NCBI GenBank assembly: GCA_003644175.1
Contig: QNBS01000034.1
Coordinates: 1-12,300, forward strand
DNA: 12,300 nt
From: Planctomycetota bacterium
GTDB taxonomy: Bacteria; Planctomycetota; Phycisphaerae; Sedimentisphaerales; Anaerohalosphaeraceae
Direction: 5' to 3'
Part shown: one piece after another, positions 1 through 5,989 of the stretch
Layout: each line of letters opens with the position of its first letter
How positions within the stretch are numbered: the first letter of the stretch is position 1
Notes under the pieces: model-generated
Seen by the model: the letters and a program-made list of their open reading frames with translations, nothing else
What the model was told of the DNA's origin: nothing
Database searches by the model: none
Made by a program: the position numbers and the translations under genes

Positions 1-308
1 GGGCTGTGTCCAAGGTCGTGTCCCAGACAGATCGCCTCGGTAAGCGATTCATTGAGTCTCAGGCTCCTGGCGATAGTGCGTCCGATTTGAGCCACTTCAA
101 TACTGTGTGTCAGGCGTGTTCGATAATGGTCGTTGGTGCCGGGAGCAAAAACCTGCGTCTTTCCTTCGAGTCGTCGAAACGCCGCGCTGTGCACGATCCG
201 GTCGCGGTCTCTTTCAAAAGGCGAGCGATACGGGTGCGGCTTTTCGTAAAAACCGCGACCGCGACTCTGCTCGGGACAAACGGCATAAGGGGCAAGTGGA
301 TCAGTCAT
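1..308 (-). CDS. dgt: dGTP triphosphohydrolase-like HD-domain protein, N-terminal part, cut by window edge
   Basis: This is the N-terminal 102 codons of a deoxyguanosinetriphosphate triphosphohydrolase-like protein; the rest lies beyond position 1. The family hydrolyses dNTPs to the deoxynucleoside plus triphosphate and helps control nucleotide pools in the cytoplasm. The minus-strand translation carries the family start: [20 protein letters not shown], then EGKTQVFAP, then the HD-domain histidine in [15 protein letters not shown], and the HD pair in LGHDLGHS at the very edge. I chose ATG at 308 because it lies two bases after the HIT gene's stop and has a GAGG ribosome-binding site (317-320) inside the end of that gene, so the two are probably translationally coupled. 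Identification rests on these motifs read by eye; the subfamily and exact substrate cannot be told from a fragment. Confidence 0.9.
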   Translation of the reverse strand, partial: MTDPLAPYAVCPEQSRGRGFYEKPHPYRSPFERDRDRIVHSAAFRRLEGKTQVFAPGTNDHYRTRLTHSIEVAQIGRTIARSLRLNESLTEAICLGHDLGHS

Positions 309-310
309 TG

Positions 311-820
311 TTACAACCTCGGCAAATGCTGTTGGCGGCTGATTCGCTTGAGGTCGGCGTACAACTCGTCAAGTCCCTGGCTGATGACGTCGGTATCGCT
401 GACGACGTGCATATAATTGGTATCCCCGTCCCACCGGGGCACGATGTGAATATGCAGGTGTTCGGGCATGCCGGCGCCGGCGCACCTGCCGAAATTCATG
501 CCAACATTGAAACCGTGCGGTGCGATGGAAGCGGTCAGGACCTTCTGGCATTCTCGGACGAGCTTGGTCAGTTCGAGAAGTTCATCTTCTTCGGCACTTT
601 GGAAATCGGCTATATGCCGCAGCGGCGCAATCAGCAGATGTCCGTTGTTATATGGAAACTTGTTGAAAACCACCATACTCCGCTCGGTGCGCCAGAGCAC
701 AAGATTGGCTTCATCCTTGTCGGGATTCTGACGGTAATCGCAGAAAAAACATCCGGGTTTTTCACTGAGCCCTTTGATGTATTTGACCCTCCAGGGCGCC
801 CATAGAATCTTTCTTTCCAA
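311..820 (-). CDS. HIT-family nucleotide hydrolase/transferase
   Basis: This 169-residue cytoplasmic protein belongs to the histidine-triad superfamily, whose members hydrolyse or transfer nucleotidyl groups (for example Ap4A or AMP-lysine compounds). The catalytic triad motif is [10 protein letters not shown] at residues 121-130 (H121, H123, H125), preceded by the glycine-rich [10 protein letters not shown] and followed by DGDTNYM, the pattern of the larger bacterial HIT branch. The N-terminus has the typical WAPWR block and a CxxC pair (C24, C27) that in relatives helps bind zinc. The start is a TTG at 820; no in-frame ATG precedes the conserved WAPWR, and GAGG lies just upstream (825-828). 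It sits 17 bases after the upstream lipoprotein gene and two bases before the dgt-like gene, so it is probably co-transcribed with both. Pairing with a dNTPase fits a nucleotide-housekeeping role, but the substrate is unknown. Confidence 0.92.
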   Translation of the reverse strand: MERKILWAPWRVKYIKGLSEKPGCFFCDYRQNPDKDEANLVLWRTERSMVVFNKFPYNNGHLLIAPLRHIADFQSAEEDELLELTKLVRECQKVLTASIAPHGFNVGMNFGRCAGAGMPEHLHIHIVPRWDGDTNYMHVVSDTDVISQGLDELYADLKRISRQQHLPRL

Positions 821-837
821 CCTGCCTCGCCCCCGAT

Positions 838-1866
838 CTAACGCTTGTTGTCAAGAAGTTCGACACTAATCTTCTGGTCGATGGTGATGATCGGCGACGA
901 ATCGCCCAGAGGGATCATGAAAGCGGCGGTGATGATCATCTTGTACTGCTGCTGATCGCTCTCGACTGTGCCGGTGTCGATATTGAATACCTGTTTTCCC
1001 TGCCCGGCAAGCGACTGGTGCTTGTAATTTCTCAGGAAGCCGAACATGCCCTTCATGGCGAACCGACCGGTATAGGGTTTGGGCCAGTTGGCCGGTTTTT
1101 CGTCGCTGAGCGTGTATGTGCTGTTGATGACGGCCTTGCGTCCGTCGGGTGTTTCGGCGACCTCGTCAAAGGTGTAGGTTGTCCGGCGGGTGGGGACGAT
1201 CGGAATGGGCAGCGGCACAAGCTGGGTGGTTTTCCAGCTTGTTCCCTTCTCAACACCCTTGAGAGGTTTCTCAATAGTCGCCACCGAGTCCCACAGATAC
1301 CACTGCATAGCGATAAAGTCATAGATCATATCCGGGTTTTTCACTTTTTGTTTGCCGGCTGTGTTTGTGGCGAAGGCTTTGGCGCCCAATTGGCGCACAA
1401 CCTCAGTAAGGCTGGAGTAATCGGCGATCTTGCCGGTGGGCGACAGTTGGATTGTAAAAGTCCGCCCAACGAGATGCTCGACGGCGTCTTTTGGAGCGGC
1501 CCGGGCTGTAAAGCTCTTGCGCGTCACTTTCGCCGATTCACACTTGCCCTCAATCGTCGTTATGCCGAAGGGGTCCACCTCGACAGGGCTGTAGGCGATG
1601 ACAAGTTCAAGCTTCTCCGACATGGTTTGAGGCTTGTTTTTGCCTTGCATCTTCGGGTTGTCGCTCTTGAGTTCGAGTGTGATGTCGCGCTGTGAGGTAA
1701 GTTTATACCTCATCGTTGTGTCGGGCTTGAAATCAACGACCAGGAGTTCTCTCCCGCCGCCGCCGCCGCCGCTGGTGCGGCACCCCGCCGGAACACAAAG
1801 CGTAACGGTTACACAAAGCAGTGTAGCAATCCTGCGCAAGGTTTGAACCTTTCTACTGAATGACAT
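838..1866 (-). CDS. Predicted lipoprotein, paralogue of the upstream gene, function unknown
   Basis: This 342-residue protein has a basic N-terminus, a hydrophobic stretch (about residues 13-27) and a lipobox-like VPAGC with the lipidated cysteine at C29. The proline at -3 is not ideal for a lipobox. A run of six glycines follows (from codon repeats at 1756-1775), probably a flexible tether. The mature part looks beta-rich: it opens VVDFKPDTTMRYKLTSQRDI and has a central GRTFTIQLSPTGKI near residues 132-145. Both features have counterparts in the neighbour at 1901-2866 (FAPEDTTTYKVSTQM and GQSYTIKISPSGVV), so the two are tandem paralogues. The layout resembles DUF6263-like lipoproteins of Planctomycetota and Bacteroidota, but I am not sure of that assignment. 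ATG at 1866 is the only sensible start; no clear Shine-Dalgarno is visible, and the gene begins 34 bases after its paralogue, so coupling or read-through is likely. Confidence 0.85.
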   Translation of the reverse strand: MSFSRKVQTLRRIATLLCVTVTLCVPAGCRTSGGGGGGRELLVVDFKPDTTMRYKLTSQRDITLELKSDNPKMQGKNKPQTMSEKLELVIAYSPVEVDPFGITTIEGKCESAKVTRKSFTARAAPKDAVEHLVGRTFTIQLSPTGKIADYSSLTEVVRQLGAKAFATNTAGKQKVKNPDMIYDFIAMQWYLWDSVATIEKPLKGVEKGTSWKTTQLVPLPIPIVPTRRTTYTFDEVAETPDGRKAVINSTYTLSDEKPANWPKPYTGRFAMKGMFGFLRNYKHQSLAGQGKQVFNIDTGTVESDQQQYKMIITAAFMIPLGDSSPIITIDQKISVELLDNKR

Positions 1867-1900
1867 GTTAACGATAAAGTCGGCGGCGACTGAGCCGGTC

Positions 1901-2866
1901 TTACTCGACTATCTCCATGCCGACCGATTGGGTTAAACGCATCGTAAGCACATCCGGACCCTTGCCGCCGGACCCGCCCTTGGGCTCCTCGGTGGCGAGA
2001 TACGTCGCAACCAGCTTTTCATTGAATTGGAGGACCTTGCCCGCGCCCAATGCCAGCACCATTTTGCCCGTATACGTTTCTGTCGCATCGAACATTTTGG
2101 CGAAGGCGCCCATGCCGGCGGACTGCTTTCCGGCGTCCGGGGCCGGCTCTGCACTTTCAACGGCGTTCATCAGAACCGTGGCGACCTGATTGTCCTCGGG
2201 GCCCTCGACACTTTCCAGCGTATAGATTTTTTTAAAAGTCTTCGGCGAAGGCAGGCCGGGCGGCGACCCAACGATCCTGACCCATGACTTTCCTGTTTTC
2301 AAATTGCTCCCGGCAATATCGGGCAAAGCAGGAATTGAGTGTCGTTTCCTGATTCCGTCGTCGCTGAAAAGAGCCTTGGCTACCCTGGCCTCATAACCGG
2401 AGGTGACGGCGCTGCGGGCGTCTTTTGCATCGACGACTTCGACAACTCCGGAGGGGGATATCTTAATCGTGTAACTCTGTCCGAGGACCCCGGCAAAGGG
2501 CTTGTCCTTGTCGGCCTTGCGGGTGCTGTCAAAGTCAAACTTCATGGCGTCTTTGGCCTTGACAATATAGGCGACCTCCTTGATGGTCACCGTCGCCAGC
2601 GCGCTTCCGTCGCTCTGGACCTTGTCGATTTTCTGCTGGAATGTCACATCCACGGTCGTGCCGGATTGATTCTCCTCGATCTTGGGCGGAGTAAGCGAGG
2701 GCTGCTCAAAGCGAACATCCTTTATCATTTGGGTCGAGACCTTGTAGGTCGTCGTGTCCTCTGGTGCGAATTTCAATGCCAGATTGGCCTGTTTGGCGCA
2801 CCCTGTCAAGCATGCCAATAAATACACGGCTATTACGGTCAGCCATAGAGGGGTTCTGCCGGACAT
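1901..2866 (-). CDS. Predicted lipoprotein, first gene of the minus-strand run, function unknown
   Basis: This 321-residue protein has a clean lipoprotein signal: R4, a hydrophobic core at residues 7-19, and lipobox LTGC at residues 20-23, so it should be anchored to a membrane by C23. The mature region is probably mostly beta strand and has no catalytic motif I recognise. It shares the opening block and the G-x-S/T-Y/F-T-I-x-I/L-S-P-S/T-G motif with the lipoprotein at 838-1866. A small Gly/Ser/Lys-rich stretch (PKGGSGGKGP) lies near the C-terminus. The start ATG at 2866 is supported by a strong AAGGAG ribosome-binding site 6-7 bases upstream. It leads a likely operon with its paralogue, the HIT protein and the dgt-like gene. 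No promoter stands out in the spacer upstream. It may be an extracytoplasmic substrate-binding or envelope-maintenance protein, but this is a guess. Confidence 0.87.
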   Translation of the reverse strand: MSGRTPLWLTVIAVYLLACLTGCAKQANLALKFAPEDTTTYKVSTQMIKDVRFEQPSLTPPKIEENQSGTTVDVTFQQKIDKVQSDGSALATVTIKEVAYIVKAKDAMKFDFDSTRKADKDKPFAGVLGQSYTIKISPSGVVEVVDAKDARSAVTSGYEARVAKALFSDDGIRKRHSIPALPDIAGSNLKTGKSWVRIVGSPPGLPSPKTFKKIYTLESVEGPEDNQVATVLMNAVESAEPAPDAGKQSAGMGAFAKMFDATETYTGKMVLALGAGKVLQFNEKLVATYLATEEPKGGSGGKGPDVLTMRLTQSVGMEIVE

Positions 2867-2872
2867 AGTGAT

Positions 2873-2879
2873 CTCCTTT
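2873..2879 (-). promoter_or_regulatory. Strong ribosome-binding site for the first lipoprotein gene
   Basis: Read on the minus strand, AAGGAGATCACTATG gives a near-perfect Shine-Dalgarno at the ideal distance from the ATG at 2866. It contrasts with the second lipoprotein gene, which has no visible site. Confidence 0.8.
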
Positions 2880-2900
2880 TTAGAAACACGTTTTTATTTA

Positions 2901-2926
2901 TGATCACAATTGAAAATTCCCGTTTT
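2901..2926 (+). repeat. 26-bp direct repeat, copy 1
   Basis: The sequence begins TGATCACAATTG, continues AAAATTCCCG and ends in TTTT. It matches copy 2 (3139-3164) at 25 of 26 positions, in the same orientation. It lies just upstream of the lipoprotein operon start, so it could mark one end of an inserted element of about 260 bases or act as a repeated regulator site. Confidence 0.75.
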
Positions 2927-2942
2927 GTTCGCGGCAACTTGC

Positions 2943-2956
2943 TACCCTTAAGGGTA
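2943..2956. repeat. 14-bp perfect palindrome
   Basis: TACCCTTAAGGGTA reads identically on both strands. It lies 77-90 bases upstream of the lipoprotein ATG, a position where an operator for a dimeric regulator could sit, but no regulator is encoded nearby. Confidence 0.5.
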
Positions 2957-3019
2957 TACTGAACTATTGAGACGGCGACACTGTCGGCGCCGAGATATTC
3001 ACACTTTAGATTATTATCG

Positions 3020-3039
3020 AACCAATGCTTATATTGGTT
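3020..3039. repeat. Inverted repeat AACCAAT / ATTGGTT
   Basis: Two perfect 7-base arms are separated by six bases. It could be a small hairpin or a protein-binding site. There is no T-run, so it does not look like a terminator. Confidence 0.45.
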
Positions 3040-3138
3040 TAGAAAATACACACGCAAAAAACGTCTTAACATTATATTCTTTCGCATGCCTCTTTGCAAC
3101 CCTGTAATAAGCCAATGCCAACCGGGGCGAAACTATAC

Positions 3139-3164
3139 TGATCACGATTGAAAATTCCCGTTTT
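3139..3164 (+). repeat. 26-bp direct repeat, copy 2
   Basis: Second copy of the repeat at 2901-2926, differing only by G for A in the ATCACGATTG part. The starts of the two copies are 238 bases apart. Confidence 0.75.
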
Positions 3165-3275
3165 CAGCCGTATTTGCAGCATCTTATAGCTCATGCCGGC
3201 CGCTTCGGTCCTTTGCTTTACGCATGCAAAGGCCCTTTGTTTTTCGGCAATGGGGCTCAAAATTGCAATTTTGCG

Positions 3276-3304
3276 TTTAATGGTTGGCCTGGAGGTGCTA
3301 TAAT
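3276..3304 (+). promoter_or_regulatory. Extended -10 promoter for ilvD
   Basis: TGCTATAAT at 3296-3304 is a perfect extended -10 element (TGnTATAAT). Seventeen bases upstream is only a weak -35 match (TTTAAT, 3276-3281), as is usual for extended -10 promoters. Transcription would start near 3311, giving a leader of about 107 bases before the ilvD ATG. The start site falls inside the palindrome at 3310-3325, so repression by a bound protein or an early hairpin is possible. Confidence 0.6.
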
Positions 3305-3309
3305 AACAG

Positions 3310-3325
3310 GACTTTTGCAAAAGTC
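3310..3325. repeat. 16-bp perfect palindrome GACTTTTGCAAAAGTC at the predicted ilvD start site
   Basis: The 16 bases are fully self-complementary. The right part, TTTTGCAAAAGTCTT, also occurs (exactly or with one change) in the repeats at 9737-9787 and 11764-11809, so this may be a third, shortened copy of that family. Its overlap with the predicted transcription start makes an operator role possible. Confidence 0.6.
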
Positions 3326-3417
3326 TTGCAATAACCATTTTGGCATTGCTGAAGAAGGGGTATATTGCCTTTGCCGGCTTGGGACTGGAAGGAAAACGTT
3401 AGTTTTGGAGCGAAAAC

Positions 3418-5084
3418 ATGAGAAGTGACACTGTTAAAGAGGGTTTTCAGCGTGCCCCGCATCGGGCGCTGCTGCGGGCATGTGGATTAGCTGATGACGA
3501 CATAAAGAGGCCGTTTATCGCCGTAGCCAACAGCTTCTGCGAGATTGTGCCGGGCCATGTGCACCTTGACAAGGTCTCCCGCACCGTCAAGGAAGCAGTG
3601 CGCCAGGCCGGCGGCGCACCGTTTGAATTCAACACAATCGCCGTCTGCGACGGTATCGCCATGGGCCATACGGGTATGAAATATTCGCTCCAGTCCCGTG
3701 AAATCATCGCTGACGCCGTTGAAACGATGGTTCGTGCCCACTGTTTCGACGCCCTTGTCTGCATCCCCAATTGCGACAAGGTCGTACCGGGAATGCTCAT
3801 GGCGGCGATGCGGCTGAATATCCCGACAATTTTTGTCTCAGGCGGACCGATGAAGGCCGGCTCGACACCTTCAGGGGCGGTGACGGACCTGATCAGCATT
3901 TTTGAGGGTGTCGCGGCCTTCAATGCGGGCAAGATAAGCGAAGCCGACCTGAAAGAGCTGGAATGTTCGGGCTGTCCGGCCGAAGGGAGCTGCTCCGGGA
4001 TGTGCACCGCCAACAGCATGAACTGCCTGTGTGAGGCGATTGGGATGGCCCTGCCGGGAAACGGGACGATTCCGGCGACGGACCCCCGGCGGCAGGACCT
4101 TTACAAACTGGCGGGCAAACAGATCGTCGAACTGATCAAAAAGGACATCAAGCCGCTGGATATTGTCAATGAAAAGTCGGTTGATAACGCCTTTACGGTG
4201 GATATGGCGATGGGCGGCTCGACGAATACGGTCCTTCATGCCCTGGCCGTCGCTCATGAGGCAGGCGTTAAATACGATCTGGAGCGGATAAACGCGATTT
4301 CGGGCAGATGTCCGAACATCTGCAAGGTCTCGCCGTCGAGTTCGTGGCACATGGAAGATGTTGACGCCGCAGGCGGAATCAGCGCGATCATGCATGAGAT
4401 CGGCAAGATCGACGGTTTGTTGAATACGGACTGCATAACGGTTACGGGCGGAACATTAGGTGAAAATATTGCCGATGCCGCGATCAGGAATACCGACTGC
4501 ATTCGCACGCTGAAGAATCCCTACAGCACCACCGGCGGATTAGCGATCCTGCGGGGCAATCTCGCCCCGACGGCTGTGTAGTCAAAAGCGCAGGCGTCGC
4601 CTCCTCGATGCTGACCCATACCGGCCCGGCCGTGATATTCGAGAGCCAGGAAGATGCATGCGACGGTATCCTTGCCGGCAAAGTCAAGGCAGGCGACGTC
4701 GTGGTCATCCGTTATGAAGGGCCCAGGGGCGGACCGGGAATGCAGGAAATGCTCTCGCCCACCAGTTATATCATGGGCGCCGGCTTAGGCGAATCCGTCG
4801 CACTGATCACAGACGGCCGTTTCAGCGGCGGCACTCACGGGGCATGCATCGGCCACGTCAGCCCCGAAGCAGCGGCAGGCGGTCCCATCGGTCTCATCAA
4901 AGCCGGCGACATCATCGAAATCGACATCCCCAACAACAAGATAAATGTCAAACTCGCCGCCGACGAACTCGCCGCGAGAAAAAAACAGTGGCAGCCAAGG
5001 CCGCCAAGCATCACAAAAGGCTGCCTCGCAAAATACGCCTCAATGGCGACATCCGCCGACACCGGCGCCGTCCTGAAGTGGTAG
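3418..5084 (+). CDS. ilvD: Dihydroxy-acid dehydratase, interrupted by a one-base frameshift near 4567-4571
   Basis: IlvD dehydrates 2,3-dihydroxy-isovalerate and dihydroxy-methylvalerate to the 2-oxo acids, the third step of valine and isoleucine synthesis (and leucine via oxoisovalerate), in the cytoplasm with an Fe-S cluster. The first part (387 codons, 3418-4581) has [16 protein letters not shown]-type NCDKVVPGM with C119, FVSGGPM, and [14 protein letters not shown] with C192. It then hits TAG. The -1 frame, from GGC at 4572 on, continues with family sequence ([44 protein letters not shown]) to the stop at 5082-5084. Adding one G at about 4569 gives 555 residues, the normal length, and restores [13 protein letters not shown]. 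Everything else is intact, so a sequencing or assembly error is likeliest; a recent mutation or recoding is possible. The start ATG has GGAG seven bases upstream (3407-3410). Confidence 0.93.
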
Positions 5085-5087
5085 TCT

Positions 5088-5540
5088 ATGGCCGTCAAAC
5101 CGAGAACAAAATGGTACGCAGGCGGGCTGCACTTTGAATGTCGGCAATGCGGCCGGTGCTGCGCCGGGCCCGGTGAGGGTTATATATGGATTACGAAGCC
5201 CGAGATCGAAATGCTTGCCGAGCTCCTGGATATGACGGTTGACGATCTGCGGAAGTCGTATGTCATTCGCATCGGGACGCGGTCAACCATCATCGAGGAG
5301 CCGCGCACCAATGACTGTGTGTTTCTGACAAAGACCGGATCGCACAGGGGCTGTGCGATTTATCCGGTTCGGCCCAATCAGTGCAGGACCTGGCCCTTCT
5401 GGTCGCATAACCTGACAAGCCCCGACGACTGGAATATGGCCGGCGTCAAGTGCCCCGGCATTAATCGCGGCAGGTTGTACAGCTTTGACGAAATAGAGCG
5501 CCTGCGCAGGCAGAGAAAATGGTGGCCCGATGGAGACTGA
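5088..5540 (+). CDS. YkgJ-like cysteine-cluster protein (CxxCxxCC), first of a pair
   Basis: This 150-residue protein has the signature of the zinc- or iron-chelating YkgJ family: FECRQCGRCC (C18, C21, C24, C25) near the N-terminus, then C77, the GCAIYPVRPNQCRTWPFW block (C89, C99) and C122 in KCPGI. The eight cysteines fit coordination of a metal or an Fe-S cluster; the biochemical role of the family is not firmly known. It is probably cytoplasmic, with no signal or membrane segment. Its ATG lies three bases after the ilvD stop with only a weak ribosome-binding site, so translation probably depends on ilvD, and its stop overlaps the next gene by 11 bases. Because IlvD is itself an Fe-S enzyme, a role in metal supply is tempting, but that is inference. 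Confidence 0.88.
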   Translation: MAVKPRTKWYAGGLHFECRQCGRCCAGPGEGYIWITKPEIEMLAELLDMTVDDLRKSYVIRIGTRSTIIEEPRTNDCVFLTKTGSHRGCAIYPVRPNQCRTWPFWSHNLTSPDDWNMAGVKCPGINRGRLYSFDEIERLRRQRKWWPDGD

Positions 5541-5964
5541 GCGTCATATAGTTGCCGCTGTTGCCGAAGTGTACGCCTTCATCGACTCGCGCGTGGCGGA
5601 AACCGACCCGGCCTGCAAAGTTTGCGGCAAATGCTGCGACTTCGACACTTACGGTCATCGTCTCTTTGTCGCCGCGCCCGAGCTTGTTTACTTCGCCTTC
5701 CACATTTCGCCCGACTCTGTCAAGCCGATGCCGGGGGGACTGTGTCCCTGGAACATCAAAGGCCTCTGTTCGGTCCACCCGCACCGTTTCGCCGCCTGCC
5801 GAATCTTCTGCTGCACAGGCGATGTCGATGCCCAAAACCGCCTCAGCGAAGCAGCGGTCGCAAAGCTGAAATCCATCTGCGAACAATCCAACATCCCCTG
5901 GCAATACATGGATTTGAAAGCGGCTTTGTCCCGCATCTCTCGCAGCGGAGAAGTCTCAACGTAG
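5530..5964 (+). CDS. YkgJ-like cysteine-cluster protein (CxxCxxCC), second of a pair
   Basis: This 144-residue protein is a second, diverged member of the same family. The N-terminal cluster is CKVCGKCC (C29, C32, C35, C36). It is followed by LCPWNIKGLCSVHPHRFAACRIFCC (C72, C80, C90, C94, C95), which replaces the more usual YP.RP..C spacing of its neighbour. There is no membrane segment. The ATG at 5530 lies inside the end of the previous gene, with no good ribosome-binding site, so translational coupling is likely; two adjacent members suggest they may act together or as a heterodimer, which is inference. A short GC hairpin lies just beyond its stop, and the next gene is convergent. Similarity to its neighbour outside the cysteines is low. 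Confidence 0.86.
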   Translation: METERHIVAAVAEVYAFIDSRVAETDPACKVCGKCCDFDTYGHRLFVAAPELVYFAFHISPDSVKPMPGGLCPWNIKGLCSVHPHRFAACRIFCCTGDVDAQNRLSEAAVAKLKSICEQSNIPWQYMDLKAALSRISRSGEVST

Positions 5965-5965
5965 A

Positions 5966-5980
5966 GCGGGCTTGCCCCGC
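5966..5980. terminator. Possible weak hairpin between convergent genes
   Basis: GCGGG-CTTGC-CCCGC forms a five-base stem two bases after the YkgJ2 stop, followed by a second small hairpin GCCTT-AGA-AAGGC (5987-5999) overlapping the stop of the minus-strand gene. Neither has a T-run, so any terminating role is weak. Confidence 0.3.
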
Positions 5981-5989
5981 CGTTATGCC

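Larger units (their letters stand above)
2867..3417. other. Non-coding, palindrome-rich spacer between divergent genes
   Basis: This 550-base stretch separates the minus-strand lipoprotein operon from plus-strand ilvD. It is visibly richer in A and T than the flanking genes. Short open frames cross it on both strands, but none has a ribosome-binding site with coding-like codon use. It holds the 26-bp direct repeat (2901-2926 and 3139-3164), a 14-bp perfect palindrome TACCCTTAAGGGTA at 2943-2956, an inverted repeat AACCAAT-6-ATTGGTT at 3020-3039, CAAAATTGCAATTTTG around 3258-3273, the GACTTTTGCAAAAGTC palindrome at 3310-3325, and the ilvD promoter. The density of inverted repeats suggests a small non-autonomous repeat element or layered regulatory sites rather than a gene. 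Confidence 0.6.

Noticed and set aside
107..805. Plus-strand open frame of 232 codons over the HIT and dgt-like genes
   Set aside because: Both minus-strand genes have unmistakable catalytic motifs; this frame is their shadow.
1756..1775. Run of GCC/GGC triplets as a possible unstable tandem repeat
   Set aside because: It encodes a six-glycine linker right after the lipidated cysteine, a normal lipoprotein tether, and is too short to argue for phase variation.
3072..3428. Short open frames of 84-88 codons on both strands upstream of ilvD
   Set aside because: They lack ribosome-binding sites, one crosses the ilvD promoter, and the region is repeat-rich; treated as non-coding.
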